64,000 bases of DNA, taken from Azorhizobium caulinodans ORS 571. Its GTDB lineage: Bacteria; Pseudomonadota; Alphaproteobacteria; Rhizobiales; Xanthobacteraceae. Location of the stretch: positions 2,919,501-2,983,500 of the forward strand of contig NC_009937.1 in NCBI RefSeq assembly GCF_000010525.1, in the 5' to 3' direction. Positions 1-7,903 of this stretch are shown piece by piece (the stretch's first letter is position 1; each line of letters begins with the position of its first letter). The translations under genes were made by a program, and so were the position numbers. A model generated the notes under the pieces. That model ran no database searches. It was not told the origin of the DNA and worked only from the letters and a program-made list of their open reading frames with translations.

Positions 1-184
1 GATGGCGAGCCGCCTGTCGCGTAGCGCAAGCACGGCCGAGCGGACCATGATGTATCTGTTCGCCTGTTGCGTTCTTGCCTATGTCGATGTGGGGCGGATC
101 GTCATGGGCTATCAGGACTGGACGAAGACGCAGGAGCGCCTCCATCTTCTCATTGATGAAATCAACAAGGCGGAAGAAGATTAG
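1..184 (+). CDS. C-terminal end of an unrecognised protein (partial, 5' end outside window)
   Basis: An open frame enters from the left edge and stops with TAG at 182-184. It could also start at the ATG at position 2, giving 60 residues. It has a hydrophobic stretch (MMYLFACCVLAYVDVG) followed by a charged helical tail rich in Glu and Lys. I do not recognise the family. It precedes hcp by about 130 bases and may be the end of another T6SS-associated gene, but nothing in the visible part shows this. Confidence 0.4.
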   Translation, partial: MASRLSRSASTAERTMMYLFACCVLAYVDVGRIVMGYQDWTKTQERLHLLIDEINKAEED

Positions 185-312
185 CCCGAATTCAGGCTTA
201 CCTACTCTGCCCGCATGCCATATATCCAGAACGTTTTCCCCAAGCTTTCTATTTTACCCCTCTGAACGGCAAGTTCGGCTCCGAAATCTCAACGCCAACA
301 GGAGAGTAAACT

Positions 313-789
313 ATGGCCATCTACGTTAAATATGACGGCATCGACGGCGAAGCCACGCAGCAGGACCACAAGAAGTGGATCGACGTCCTCTCGCTCTCCT
401 GGGGCGTCGGGCGCGGCATCTCCACCGTCTCGGGCTCCGGCAACAACCGCGAGGCCTCCGAGCCCTCCATCAGCGAAGTGTCCATCGTCAAGATGTTCGA
501 TGCGTCCTCGCCCAAGCTCTTCACGGAGGCCTGCACGGGCAACACCGGCAAGACCGTGAAGATCGACCTCACCACCACCGGCAGCCCGGGCGCGACCTAC
601 TGCACCTACACGCTGACCAACGCGCTGATCTCGTCCTACTCGGTGTCCTCGGGCGGCGACCGCCCCACCGAGTCCATCTCGATCAGCTTCACCAAGCTCG
701 AGTTCAAGTTCACCCCCTACGACGACAAGAACAAGGCCGGCACCCCGGTCACCGTGTCCTACGATCTCGCCACCACCAAGAGCTCGTGA
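313..789 (+). CDS. hcp: T6SS tail tube protein Hcp (TssD)
   Basis: Hcp forms the hexameric rings that stack into the T6SS inner tube expelled on sheath contraction. The 158-residue product has the usual Hcp length. It opens with MAIYVKYDGIDGEA and carries the late motif RPTESISISFTKLEFKF, the typical C-terminal strand pair. The ATG is preceded by an AGGAGA ribosome site at 300-305. There is no C-terminal extension, so it looks like a structural Hcp rather than an evolved effector. It is the first recognisable T6SS gene here. The following 211-base gap carries two strong GC hairpins, so hcp may be expressed at a different level from vgrG. Confidence 0.95.
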   Translation: MAIYVKYDGIDGEATQQDHKKWIDVLSLSWGVGRGISTVSGSGNNREASEPSISEVSIVKMFDASSPKLFTEACTGNTGKTVKIDLTTTGSPGATYCTYTLTNALISSYSVSSGGDRPTESISISFTKLEFKFTPYDDKNKAGTPVTVSYDLATTKSS

Positions 790-821
790 CGCGCGGATCG
801 AAGGTCAGGTTCACAGGCTTG

Positions 822-884
822 GCCGCGCGGGACCCTGTCCCGCGCGGCGCTCCAGTTTGCGGGGCACAGGCGACTCTGCCCCGC
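822..884 (+). repeat. Two consecutive GC-rich hairpins after hcp
   Basis: A perfect 12-bp inverted repeat (822-833 with 837-848, loop CCT) is followed by a perfect 8-bp inverted repeat (859-866 with 877-884, loop of 10). Neither is followed by a clear T tract, so these are not canonical intrinsic terminators. They could stabilise the 3' end of a short hcp transcript or attenuate read-through into vgrG. Confidence 0.6.
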
Positions 885-1000
885 CGGTCAGGCAGAATGG
901 ACGACGTTGGGATATGGTCGAGGCGGCGGCGCGTGGGGCCTGAGCGCGCAGGGACTATCAAGGTCCGCCGGCGCCGGCCTGCCCGCAGCGAGGGGATCGC

Positions 1001-3043
1001 ATGAGTGACGCTTCAGCCCCCGTGCAGACCGACCGGCTGCTGACGCTCACCACGCCGCTCGGCGGCGATGTGCTCATCGCCACGCACCTCGAGGGCAAGG
1101 AAGGCCTGTCCGAGCTCTTCCTGTTCACCCTCACCATGACGTCCACGAAGGCCGACATCACGCCGGACAGCCTTCTCGGCAAGCCGATCACCGTGGCCAT
1201 CGCCCGGCCCGGCGGCGATCCGCGCTACATCAACGGCATCGTCACGCGCTTTCAGGCCGGGGACCGCACGGTGGACGGCATGCGCCGATACCGGGTCGAA
1301 CTCTCGCCCAAGCTCTGGCTGCTCACCCGCACGTCCGACTGCCGCATCTTCCAGAACCAGAGCGTGGTGCAGATCGCCGACACGCTGCTCTCGGAGGGCG
1401 GCATCACCGACTACAAGAAGCAGGGCCTCTCCGGCAGCCACCCCAGCCGCGATTACTGCGTTCAGTATCGCGAGACGGACTATGCCTTCCTCCAGCGCAT
1501 CTTCGCGGAGGAGGGCATCTATTTCTATTTCCAGTACGACTCTTCCAGCCACACGCTGGTGCTGAGCGACAGCACGGCCGGCTATGTGGATTCAATCGAC
1601 AAGTCGGTCATCCACGCCCCCGTCACCACCGGCGAGACCATCGCCGTGCAGGAATGGGCGAGCGGCTTCCATTTCCGGTCCGGCAAGGCGACGCTGAACG
1701 ACTACAATTTCGAGCAGCCGGCCAACGATCTGACCGCGAGCACCACCACCGTGCTCGACAATTCCGCCTTCAAGAGCTGGGAACTCTACGACTATCCCGG
1801 CGACTACGACACCAAGGACAAGGGCACCCCCCTCTCGCGCCTGCGCATGGAGGCGGAAGAGGTGGACTATGCCGTCTCGCCGGGGGCCTCCACCTATGCC
1901 GGCTTCCTGCCGGGCGCGAAATTCACCATGTCGAAGCATGAGGTGGTCAGCGAGCAGGGCCGCAGCTATGCGCTGCGCACGGTCGAGCACAGCGCGCAGG
2001 ACCTCTCCCATCTCGGCAACCAGAGCGGCAGCGTCTTCTATCGCAACCGCTTCACCGCCCTGCCCGCCGCGACCGCCTTCCGGCCACCGCGCATCACCCG
2101 CCGCCCCCTCATCCCCGGCCCGCAGACCGCTCTCGTGGTCGGGCCTTCGGGCGAGGAGATCTATTGCGACAAGTACGGCCGCATCCGTCTGCAATTCTAC
2201 TGGGACCGTCTCGGCAAGAAGGACGAGAACAGCTCCTGCTGGGTGCGTGTCGCCCAGTCCCTCGCCGGCTCGAGCTGGGGCACGCAGTTCACCCCCCGCA
2301 TCGGCATGGAAGTGGTGGTCATCTTCCTGGAGGGCGATCCCGACCGGCCGCTGGTGGTGAGCGCCGTCTACAACGGCCAGAACATGCCGCCCTATACCCT
2401 GCCCGACAACAAGACCCAGAGCGGCATCAAGACCCGCTCCTCCCCGCAGGGCAGCGCCAGCACGTTCAACGAGCTGCGCTTCGAGGACAAGAAGGACAGC
2501 GAACTCGTCTACATGCACGCGCAGAAGGACTTCACGCGCGAGGTCACCAATGACGACACGCTGACCGTCTCCCACGACCAGACCATCACCATCAAGAACA
2601 ACCGCACCGAGACGGTCCAGGAAGGCAACGAGAGCGTCACCATCTCCAAGGGCAACCGAACGCTCACGGTGTCCGAGGGCAACGACAGCCTGACCGTGAC
2701 CAAGGGCAACCGGAGCGCCACCATCTCCGAGGGCAATGACACGCTGACGCTTGCGAAGGGAAACGTCACGACGACGCTGAACGGAGGCAATCACACGCTG
2801 AAGCTGGATTCCGGCAATGCGACGATGCAGTGCGACGGCGGCAGCATCACCCTGCAGGCGGCACAGACGATCACGCTCAAGGTCGGCGGCAATTCCATCA
2901 CCATCAGCCAGAGCGGCATCTCGCTGAGTGGCACGCAGATAACCATTTCCGGCAGTGCCAAGGTTCAGGTGAGCGGCTCCATGGTAAACGTCAGCGGCGA
3001 TGGAACCGTCCAGGTGAAGGGCGGTCTTGTCACCATCAACTGA
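1001..3043 (+). CDS. vgrG: T6SS spike protein VgrG (TssI)
   Basis: VgrG trimers cap the Hcp tube and form the membrane-piercing spike. The 680-residue protein has a gp27-like base in roughly residues 1-375 and a gp5-like OB domain at about 380-465, containing DKYGRIRLQFYWDR and SSWGTQFTPRIGMEVVV. A C-terminal beta-prism follows. The prism begins with tandem nine-residue repeats of the form GN-x-x-(L/V)-T-(V/I)-x-x at about 542-604 and ends in an all-beta, Ser/Gly-rich tail. No catalytic C-terminal domain is visible, so it appears to be a structural VgrG. The ATG follows a GAGGGG ribosome site. The next gene starts 10 bases after its stop. Confidence 0.95.
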   Translation: MSDASAPVQTDRLLTLTTPLGGDVLIATHLEGKEGLSELFLFTLTMTSTKADITPDSLLGKPITVAIARPGGDPRYINGIVTRFQAGDRTVDGMRRYRVELSPKLWLLTRTSDCRIFQNQSVVQIADTLLSEGGITDYKKQGLSGSHPSRDYCVQYRETDYAFLQRIFAEEGIYFYFQYDSSSHTLVLSDSTAGYVDSIDKSVIHAPVTTGETIAVQEWASGFHFRSGKATLNDYNFEQPANDLTASTTTVLDNSAFKSWELYDYPGDYDTKDKGTPLSRLRMEAEEVDYAVSPGASTYAGFLPGAKFTMSKHEVVSEQGRSYALRTVEHSAQDLSHLGNQSGSVFYRNRFTALPAATAFRPPRITRRPLIPGPQTALVVGPSGEEIYCDKYGRIRLQFYWDRLGKKDENSSCWVRVAQSLAGSSWGTQFTPRIGMEVVVIFLEGDPDRPLVVSAVYNGQNMPPYTLPDNKTQSGIKTRSSPQGSASTFNELRFEDKKDSELVYMHAQKDFTREVTNDDTLTVSHDQTITIKNNRTETVQEGNESVTISKGNRTLTVSEGNDSLTVTKGNRSATISEGNDTLTLAKGNVTTTLNGGNHTLKLDSGNATMQCDGGSITLQAAQTITLKVGGNSITISQSGISLSGTQITISGSAKVQVSGSMVNVSGDGTVQVKGGLVTIN

Positions 3044-3053
3044 GAGGGGATCG

Positions 3054-3656
3054 ATGGAGCTTGGCTTCCTTCCCAAGCTGCGCTTCTCGCTGGCGGAGCA
3101 GCTGTGCACCGTTCTGGAGCCGGGCGAAGAGGCGCGTGCGCTGCTGAAGCCGGGCATGAGCGCCGGGCAGTTCCTGTCGGCGCTCGCCGGCGCCGGGCTG
3201 TTCGTGGATGCCATCCGCTATCTTGCCGTCGCCCTGCCCCGTCGCGAGGCGGTGTGGTGGGCCTGCGCGTGCCGGCGCACCTTCCTGCCGGCCGAACTGC
3301 CCGTGGCCGAAGCGACTGCCTGGCAGGCGGCGGAAGCGTGGGTCTATGAGCCGTCGGAGCCGCTGCGCCGCGCCTGCTTCGCGCCCGGCGAGGCGCTGAA
3401 GTTCGAGACCGCGGGCGCCTATGCCGCCCTTGGCACCTTCTGGTCCGGCGGCAGCCTTGCGCCGCCCGAGGTCGCGCTCGTCATCCCGCCGGGCGACGGA
3501 CTGACGGGGTCGGCCATCGCGGCCTCCGTCATCCTGTGCTGCGTGCCCGGCCCGGCGAAGCACACGGGCCAGCGCCAGCAGGCCGCCTTCGCCATCGGCA
3601 TCGACATCGCCAACGGCGGCGTCGGCCTCACCGAAGCCCAGGGCCAGCCGTCATGA
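3054..3656 (+). CDS. T6SS-associated protein of unknown function (between vgrG and tagH)
   Basis: The 200-residue product begins MELGFLPKLRFSLAEQL and has a Trp/Cys-rich middle (REAVWWACACRRTF) and a hydrophobic C-terminal third. I start it at the ATG at 3054 because a GAGAGGGG ribosome site lies just upstream, rather than at an in-frame codon at 3027 inside vgrG. Its stop overlaps the start of the FHA gene by four bases (ATGA), implying translational coupling. It may belong to the uncharacterised DUF6931-type family found in T6SS loci, but that is from memory. No signal peptide is evident. It could be an accessory protein, adaptor or effector; context alone cannot decide. Confidence 0.8.
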   Translation: MELGFLPKLRFSLAEQLCTVLEPGEEARALLKPGMSAGQFLSALAGAGLFVDAIRYLAVALPRREAVWWACACRRTFLPAELPVAEATAWQAAEAWVYEPSEPLRRACFAPGEALKFETAGAYAALGTFWSGGSLAPPEVALVIPPGDGLTGSAIAASVILCCVPGPAKHTGQRQQAAFAIGIDIANGGVGLTEAQGQPS

Positions 3657-4828
3657 GCGCGGTGCTGCATCTCAAGCTGATGGTGCCCGGCGCCGTGCCG
3701 CCGGACCAGCGGGCCCGCAGCCTGTCGGACGGAACGCTCCGCATCGGGCGCGACGCGGACAATGACTGGGTGCTGGAGGACCAGTCGCGCCTGATCTCCC
3801 GCCATCACTGCACCATCACCGCACAGGCGGGCCTGTTCACCATCATCGACACGTCGGGGAACGGCGTCTTCATCAACAATGCCGAGCGTGCCCTCGGGCG
3901 CGGCAATTCGGCGATCCTGAGCGAAGGCGACCTGCTGCACATCGGCGACCTGACGCTGGAAGTCTCGGTGGTAGCGCGCACGGACGAGGCGGATGCCTTC
4001 CGCGCCATCCTGCCGCCCCTCGGCATGCCGGCGGATCTCGGCATCGGCGCGCCCGAGACGCCGCAGCCGCCGCCTGTCCCGGTCTATCCGCCGGCCGTGT
4101 CCTCGGCGCCGCTTCTGGCACCGGCCCGCCGGACGGTCGGCTTCTCGCCCGAAGTGCCGCCGCCCCCCGTGCCGGACTTCAACACACCGCTCAACACCGG
4201 CTGGGCTCCAGCCCACACGCCGTTCGGCGACCTGCCTCAGCCGGAGATCAAGCCCCACGGCACGCCGCCGGACCACCTGCCGGTGGAGGAAGAAGCCTTG
4301 CCGGTCATCCGCATGGCGCCGCCCCAGATCCCCGACGACTGGTATCTGGACGGAACGACGAGCGAGGCGGCCGCCCCGCCACCCGCCCGGCAGCCGGTGG
4401 TGCCGCCCATGGCGCCGCCGGCGTCGCCTCCTGCCCTTCCCTCCGCCCCGCCGCCGTTCCCGGATCTCTCGGCACCCGCCGCCCGACCGGCGCCGACACC
4501 GACGGCCGACGAGCGCCTCACGCTCTCCCTCATCGAGGCCCTGAGCGTGATTGAGAATGCCGCCTTGCCGCCGGGCCAAACCCGCATGCTGGCCGGACCG
4601 CCGGAGGGGGTGCTGGAGCGCCTGTTGCGGGAAGATCCCGAATGGGTCGGCCTGTCCCTCGTCAGCCTGTCCGCGGGCATCGCAGACAGGCTGGGCCCTA
4701 CCCAGCCGCCCGCTGCCCCTGCCGTGCCCCCGGGCACGCGCAGCGCGATCATTCCCGATTTCCCCGACCTTGACCTGCCCGAGCGCGTCCCGAACCCGTT
4801 CCGCGCTCCCGGAGACGATCAGCCATGA
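3653..4828 (+). CDS. tagH: FHA-domain T6SS regulatory/scaffold protein (TagH/ImpI-like)
   Basis: FHA domains bind phosphothreonine peptides. In T6SS clusters TagH-type proteins take part in a kinase/phosphatase switch that controls assembly. The 391-residue protein has an FHA domain near residues 28-85 with the expected motifs LRIGRDADND, SRLISRHH and the NGVFIN turn. A long proline/alanine-rich linker follows (about 130-285), then a short helical C-terminal part. The true start is the ATG at 3653 overlapping the upstream stop; longer in-frame starts lie inside the previous gene. It overlaps tssK by four bases. No TagE kinase or PppA phosphatase is present in the window. Confidence 0.88.
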   Translation: MSAVLHLKLMVPGAVPPDQRARSLSDGTLRIGRDADNDWVLEDQSRLISRHHCTITAQAGLFTIIDTSGNGVFINNAERALGRGNSAILSEGDLLHIGDLTLEVSVVARTDEADAFRAILPPLGMPADLGIGAPETPQPPPVPVYPPAVSSAPLLAPARRTVGFSPEVPPPPVPDFNTPLNTGWAPAHTPFGDLPQPEIKPHGTPPDHLPVEEEALPVIRMAPPQIPDDWYLDGTTSEAAAPPPARQPVVPPMAPPASPPALPSAPPPFPDLSAPAARPAPTPTADERLTLSLIEALSVIENAALPPGQTRMLAGPPEGVLERLLREDPEWVGLSLVSLSAGIADRLGPTQPPAAPAVPPGTRSAIIPDFPDLDLPERVPNPFRAPGDDQP

Positions 4829-6159
4829 GTTCCAACAGCAAAGTCGTCTGGTCGGAGGGCATGTTCCTCAGGGCACAGCACTTCCAGCAGCAGGACCGCT
4901 ACACGGAACGGCTCGTGCGCCAGCGCGTGGACGGCATCACGCCCTACGCCTGGGGGTTCCGCTCGCTGGAGATCGACCGCGGCCTGCTCGGCCTCGGCAA
5001 GTTCGCCCTCGCCTCGGCCGACGGCGTATTTCCCGACGGCACGCCCTTCCGCATTCCCGATGACGATGCCCATCCTCCGGCCATCGACCTGCCAGTGGGC
5101 CTGTCCGAAAGCACCGTCTATCTGTGCCTGCCCGTCACGCTGCGCGGCGCGCCCGAGTTCGACGTCTCCGAACAGTTCAATTCGACCGCCCGCTTCGCCT
5201 CGGAGGAGAGCGACGTGGTGGACGCCATCAGCGGCGCGCAGGGCGTCTCGCGCATCCGCACGGCCCGGCTGCGGCTGTCGCTCATGCTCGAGCATGAGGA
5301 TCGCTCCGGCTACCAGTGCCTCGGCGTCGTGCGGATCCAGGAGGTGGTGGCCGACCGGAAGATCAATCTCGATACCGGCTACATCCCCCCGAGCCTGAGC
5401 TGCGCCGCCTCGCCCGTCCTCGGCGGGTTCCTCAACGAGGTCTCCGCCATGCTGCATCATCGCGGTTCGGCGCTCGCCCCAAGGCTCACCGGCTCGACGG
5501 CGCACGGCGTCGCGGAGGTGGCGGACTTCCTGATGCTCCAGCTCACCAACCGCATGGAGCCGCTGCTCGGGCATCTCGCCGGGCTGCCCCATCTCCATCC
5601 CGAGCGGCTCTACGCCACCTTCCTGGAACTGGCCGGCGAATTGTCCACCTTCACCGCGCCGGACAAGCGTCCGCGCGAGCTCCCCGCCTACCGCCACGAC
5701 GATCTAGCCCTGACCTTCCTCGCCCTGATGTCGGAACTGCGCGCCCAGCTCAGCGCCGTGCTGGAGCAGGCGGCGGTGCAGATCCCGCTGCAGGACCGCA
5801 AGTATGGCATCCGCGTCGGCGTGATCGCCGACCGCACGCTCCTCACGGGCGCGGTGTTCGTGCTCATCTTCAAGGCGAGCCTGCCGGACGAGGCCGTGCG
5901 CCGGACGCTTCCCGCACTCATCAAGATCGGTCCGGTGGAGCAAATTCGAGAACTGGTTAACGTGCAGCTGCCGGGCATCCGCATTCAGCCCCTCGCGGTG
6001 GCGCCACGCCAGATTCCGTACCGCTCGGGGGCAGTCTATTTCCAGTTGGAGTCGGACAATACCATGTGGTCGCAAATGGCCTCTTCGGGCGGCATTGCCG
6101 TACATCTGGCGGGTGATTTCCCTGATGCGGCGATGGAACTCTGGGCCATTCGGCGGTAG
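4825..6159 (+). CDS. tssK: T6SS baseplate subunit TssK
   Basis: TssK is the trimeric baseplate adaptor linking the TssEFG wedge to the TssJLM membrane complex. The product is 444 residues, normal for the family, and starts with the diagnostic N-terminal motif VVWSEGMFLRAQHFQQQDRY (residues 8-27). The C-terminal region (YFQLESDNTMWSQMASSGG) matches the family's receptor-like end. Its ATG overlaps the tagH stop (ATGA). After it comes a 238-base gap before tssL, the second longest inside the cluster, so a new promoter there is possible. Confidence 0.93.
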   Translation: MSSNSKVVWSEGMFLRAQHFQQQDRYTERLVRQRVDGITPYAWGFRSLEIDRGLLGLGKFALASADGVFPDGTPFRIPDDDAHPPAIDLPVGLSESTVYLCLPVTLRGAPEFDVSEQFNSTARFASEESDVVDAISGAQGVSRIRTARLRLSLMLEHEDRSGYQCLGVVRIQEVVADRKINLDTGYIPPSLSCAASPVLGGFLNEVSAMLHHRGSALAPRLTGSTAHGVAEVADFLMLQLTNRMEPLLGHLAGLPHLHPERLYATFLELAGELSTFTAPDKRPRELPAYRHDDLALTFLALMSELRAQLSAVLEQAAVQIPLQDRKYGIRVGVIADRTLLTGAVFVLIFKASLPDEAVRRTLPALIKIGPVEQIRELVNVQLPGIRIQPLAVAPRQIPYRSGAVYFQLESDNTMWSQMASSGGIAVHLAGDFPDAAMELWAIRR

Positions 6160-6397
6160 GTTACTCCCGTCTTAAAATGACGTCCGGATTGGTGAAAAAA
6201 TGCCGATGCCGAACGGAAGGTTGCAGTCGATCGCGTGCAAACGTCGGCACGCGCAATTGATCGAATGGCAGCGCTCCGAAACGGGCATTCGGCATCGGTC
6301 ACGCTAATCTGGAAGTCGGATCCGGCCGTCGAAACACATGACACGCTCGTGCAACTCAGGCGGATGATGCTTCCGTCCTGATCACTGGAAGGGAGCC

Positions 6398-7882
6398 ATG
6401 GCCAGAGACACTGATCCACAATCGGACGCGGAGACGACCATCGTCGCTCCCGCCGCGCGGTGGCGTGCTCCGGCCAATGAGCAACCTGTGTCGCAGGTCG
6501 CTCCGGGCCGTGCGGCGCCTGTCGGCACCTTCCCCTTTCCCCGGCCGCCAGGCAGCGACGGCCGCCTGAAGCCTGTCGAGCGGGAGGCCCCGCGCAAGGG
6601 ACCGGCCGCGCCGACCGTGCCGCCCCTGCCGACCGCGCGCACCGATGACCGTGCCCTCAAGGCGGCGCTTGAGGTCTATCAGGACAATCCGGGCCTTGCG
6701 CTCGCCGTTCCGATCTTCGAGTTGCTGGTGCGGGCGCAGTTGCAGCCCACCGGCGACGCGGACGAGTTCCACGACCACCTGCTCGATGAGCTCCAGACCT
6801 TCGAGACCCAGGCCATCTCGCGCGGCCTGTCGCAACAGCACACGCGCCTGATCCTCTACGCGATCGCGGCCACGGCCGACGACTGCATCCTGAACACGCG
6901 CTGGGGCAACGAGAGCGACTGGGCGGCGAAGACGCTGGTCTCGGCGCTCTTCCAGGAAACCTGGGGCGGCGAGCGGTTCTTCGGCCTGCTCAACCAGATG
7001 ATGGCGGCGCCGCACTCGGTCGTGCGCGAGATCGAATTCTACTATTTTTGCCTTCAGTTCGGCTTCGAGGGCAAATACCGCCTCGCCGCCAACGGCAGCG
7101 GGGAACTGACGCGGCTCAAGGACGACGTCTTCCAGTTCCTGCGCAGCGTGCGCGGCGGCGTGAAGCCGGAACTCTCGCCCAACTGGCGCGGCCTTTCCGC
7201 CGAGAACCAGGGCCCCGGCGATCTGCTGCCGCTGGTGTTCTACGGCGCCGGCATCGCGCTCTTCCTGCTGCTGCTGTTCATCGGCTATTCGCTGGTGCTG
7301 CGGCGCGAGGCGAACCTCGCCGTCCAGCAGGTGCAGAACCTCATGGCCGAGCCGGTGGTCATCCGCACGCCGCCGGTGGCGACGGCGGCCGCCGCCCCGG
7401 CACCTGCTCCCACGCCCGCCGCTCCGCCCGCGCCCAAGCCGCCGGCCGAGACGCCCCTTCAGGTCATCTCCGGCTTCCTGGAGCCCGAGCAGCAGGCCAA
7501 GCTCATCACCGTGTTCGGCCGTGGCAATTCAGTGGTCATCCAAACCCAGCAGGAGCTGTTCGCCTCCGCCAGCACGACCCTGCGCCCACCCTATCCTGAG
7601 GTGATCGCCAAGGTCGCGGCGGCGCTCGCCAAGTTCAAGGGGCCGGTCAACGTGCTGGGCTACACCGACAACGTGCCCATCCGCACCGCCACCTTCCCGG
7701 ACAATCTCGCCCTCTCGACGGCCCGCGCCCGCGCGGTGGGACAGGCCCTCGCGGCGGGCCTCGGCGGCAACGCCCGCATCACGACGGTCGGCAAAGGCGA
7801 CGCCGACCCCGTCGCGTCCAACGACACGCCGGACGGGCGGCAGAAGAACCGCCGCGTCGAAATCGTTCTCACGCCGCAATAG
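6398..7882 (+). CDS. tssL: T6SS membrane subunit TssL (DotU/IcmH) with C-terminal OmpA-like peptidoglycan-binding domain
   Basis: TssL is part of the inner-membrane TssJLM complex. The 494-residue protein has a Pro-rich cytoplasmic start, a DotU/IcmH domain at about 85-270 (including DDCILNTRWG and ETWGGERFF), and one C-terminal transmembrane helix at about 275-300. An Ala/Pro-rich periplasmic linker follows, then an OmpA-like domain at about 375-494 with LGYTDNVPI and the late DPVASNDTPDGRQKNRRVEI signature. This is the evolved TssL form, which anchors to peptidoglycan directly. The ATG has a clear GAAGGGAG ribosome site. tssM follows after 21 bases. Confidence 0.93.
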   Translation: MARDTDPQSDAETTIVAPAARWRAPANEQPVSQVAPGRAAPVGTFPFPRPPGSDGRLKPVEREAPRKGPAAPTVPPLPTARTDDRALKAALEVYQDNPGLALAVPIFELLVRAQLQPTGDADEFHDHLLDELQTFETQAISRGLSQQHTRLILYAIAATADDCILNTRWGNESDWAAKTLVSALFQETWGGERFFGLLNQMMAAPHSVVREIEFYYFCLQFGFEGKYRLAANGSGELTRLKDDVFQFLRSVRGGVKPELSPNWRGLSAENQGPGDLLPLVFYGAGIALFLLLLFIGYSLVLRREANLAVQQVQNLMAEPVVIRTPPVATAAAAPAPAPTPAAPPAPKPPAETPLQVISGFLEPEQQAKLITVFGRGNSVVIQTQQELFASASTTLRPPYPEVIAKVAAALAKFKGPVNVLGYTDNVPIRTATFPDNLALSTARARAVGQALAAGLGGNARITTVGKGDADPVASNDTPDGRQKNRRVEIVLTPQ

Positions 7883-7903
7883 GCCCCGAGCCAAGCCCTG
7901 ACG

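Noticed and set aside
6160-6397. A sigma-54-like promoter (GGCACG or TGACACG with TTGA/TGCA nearby) before tssL
   Set aside because: In both candidates the spacing between the GG and GC pairs is not ten bases, so the essential geometry fails, unlike the exact match at 36555.
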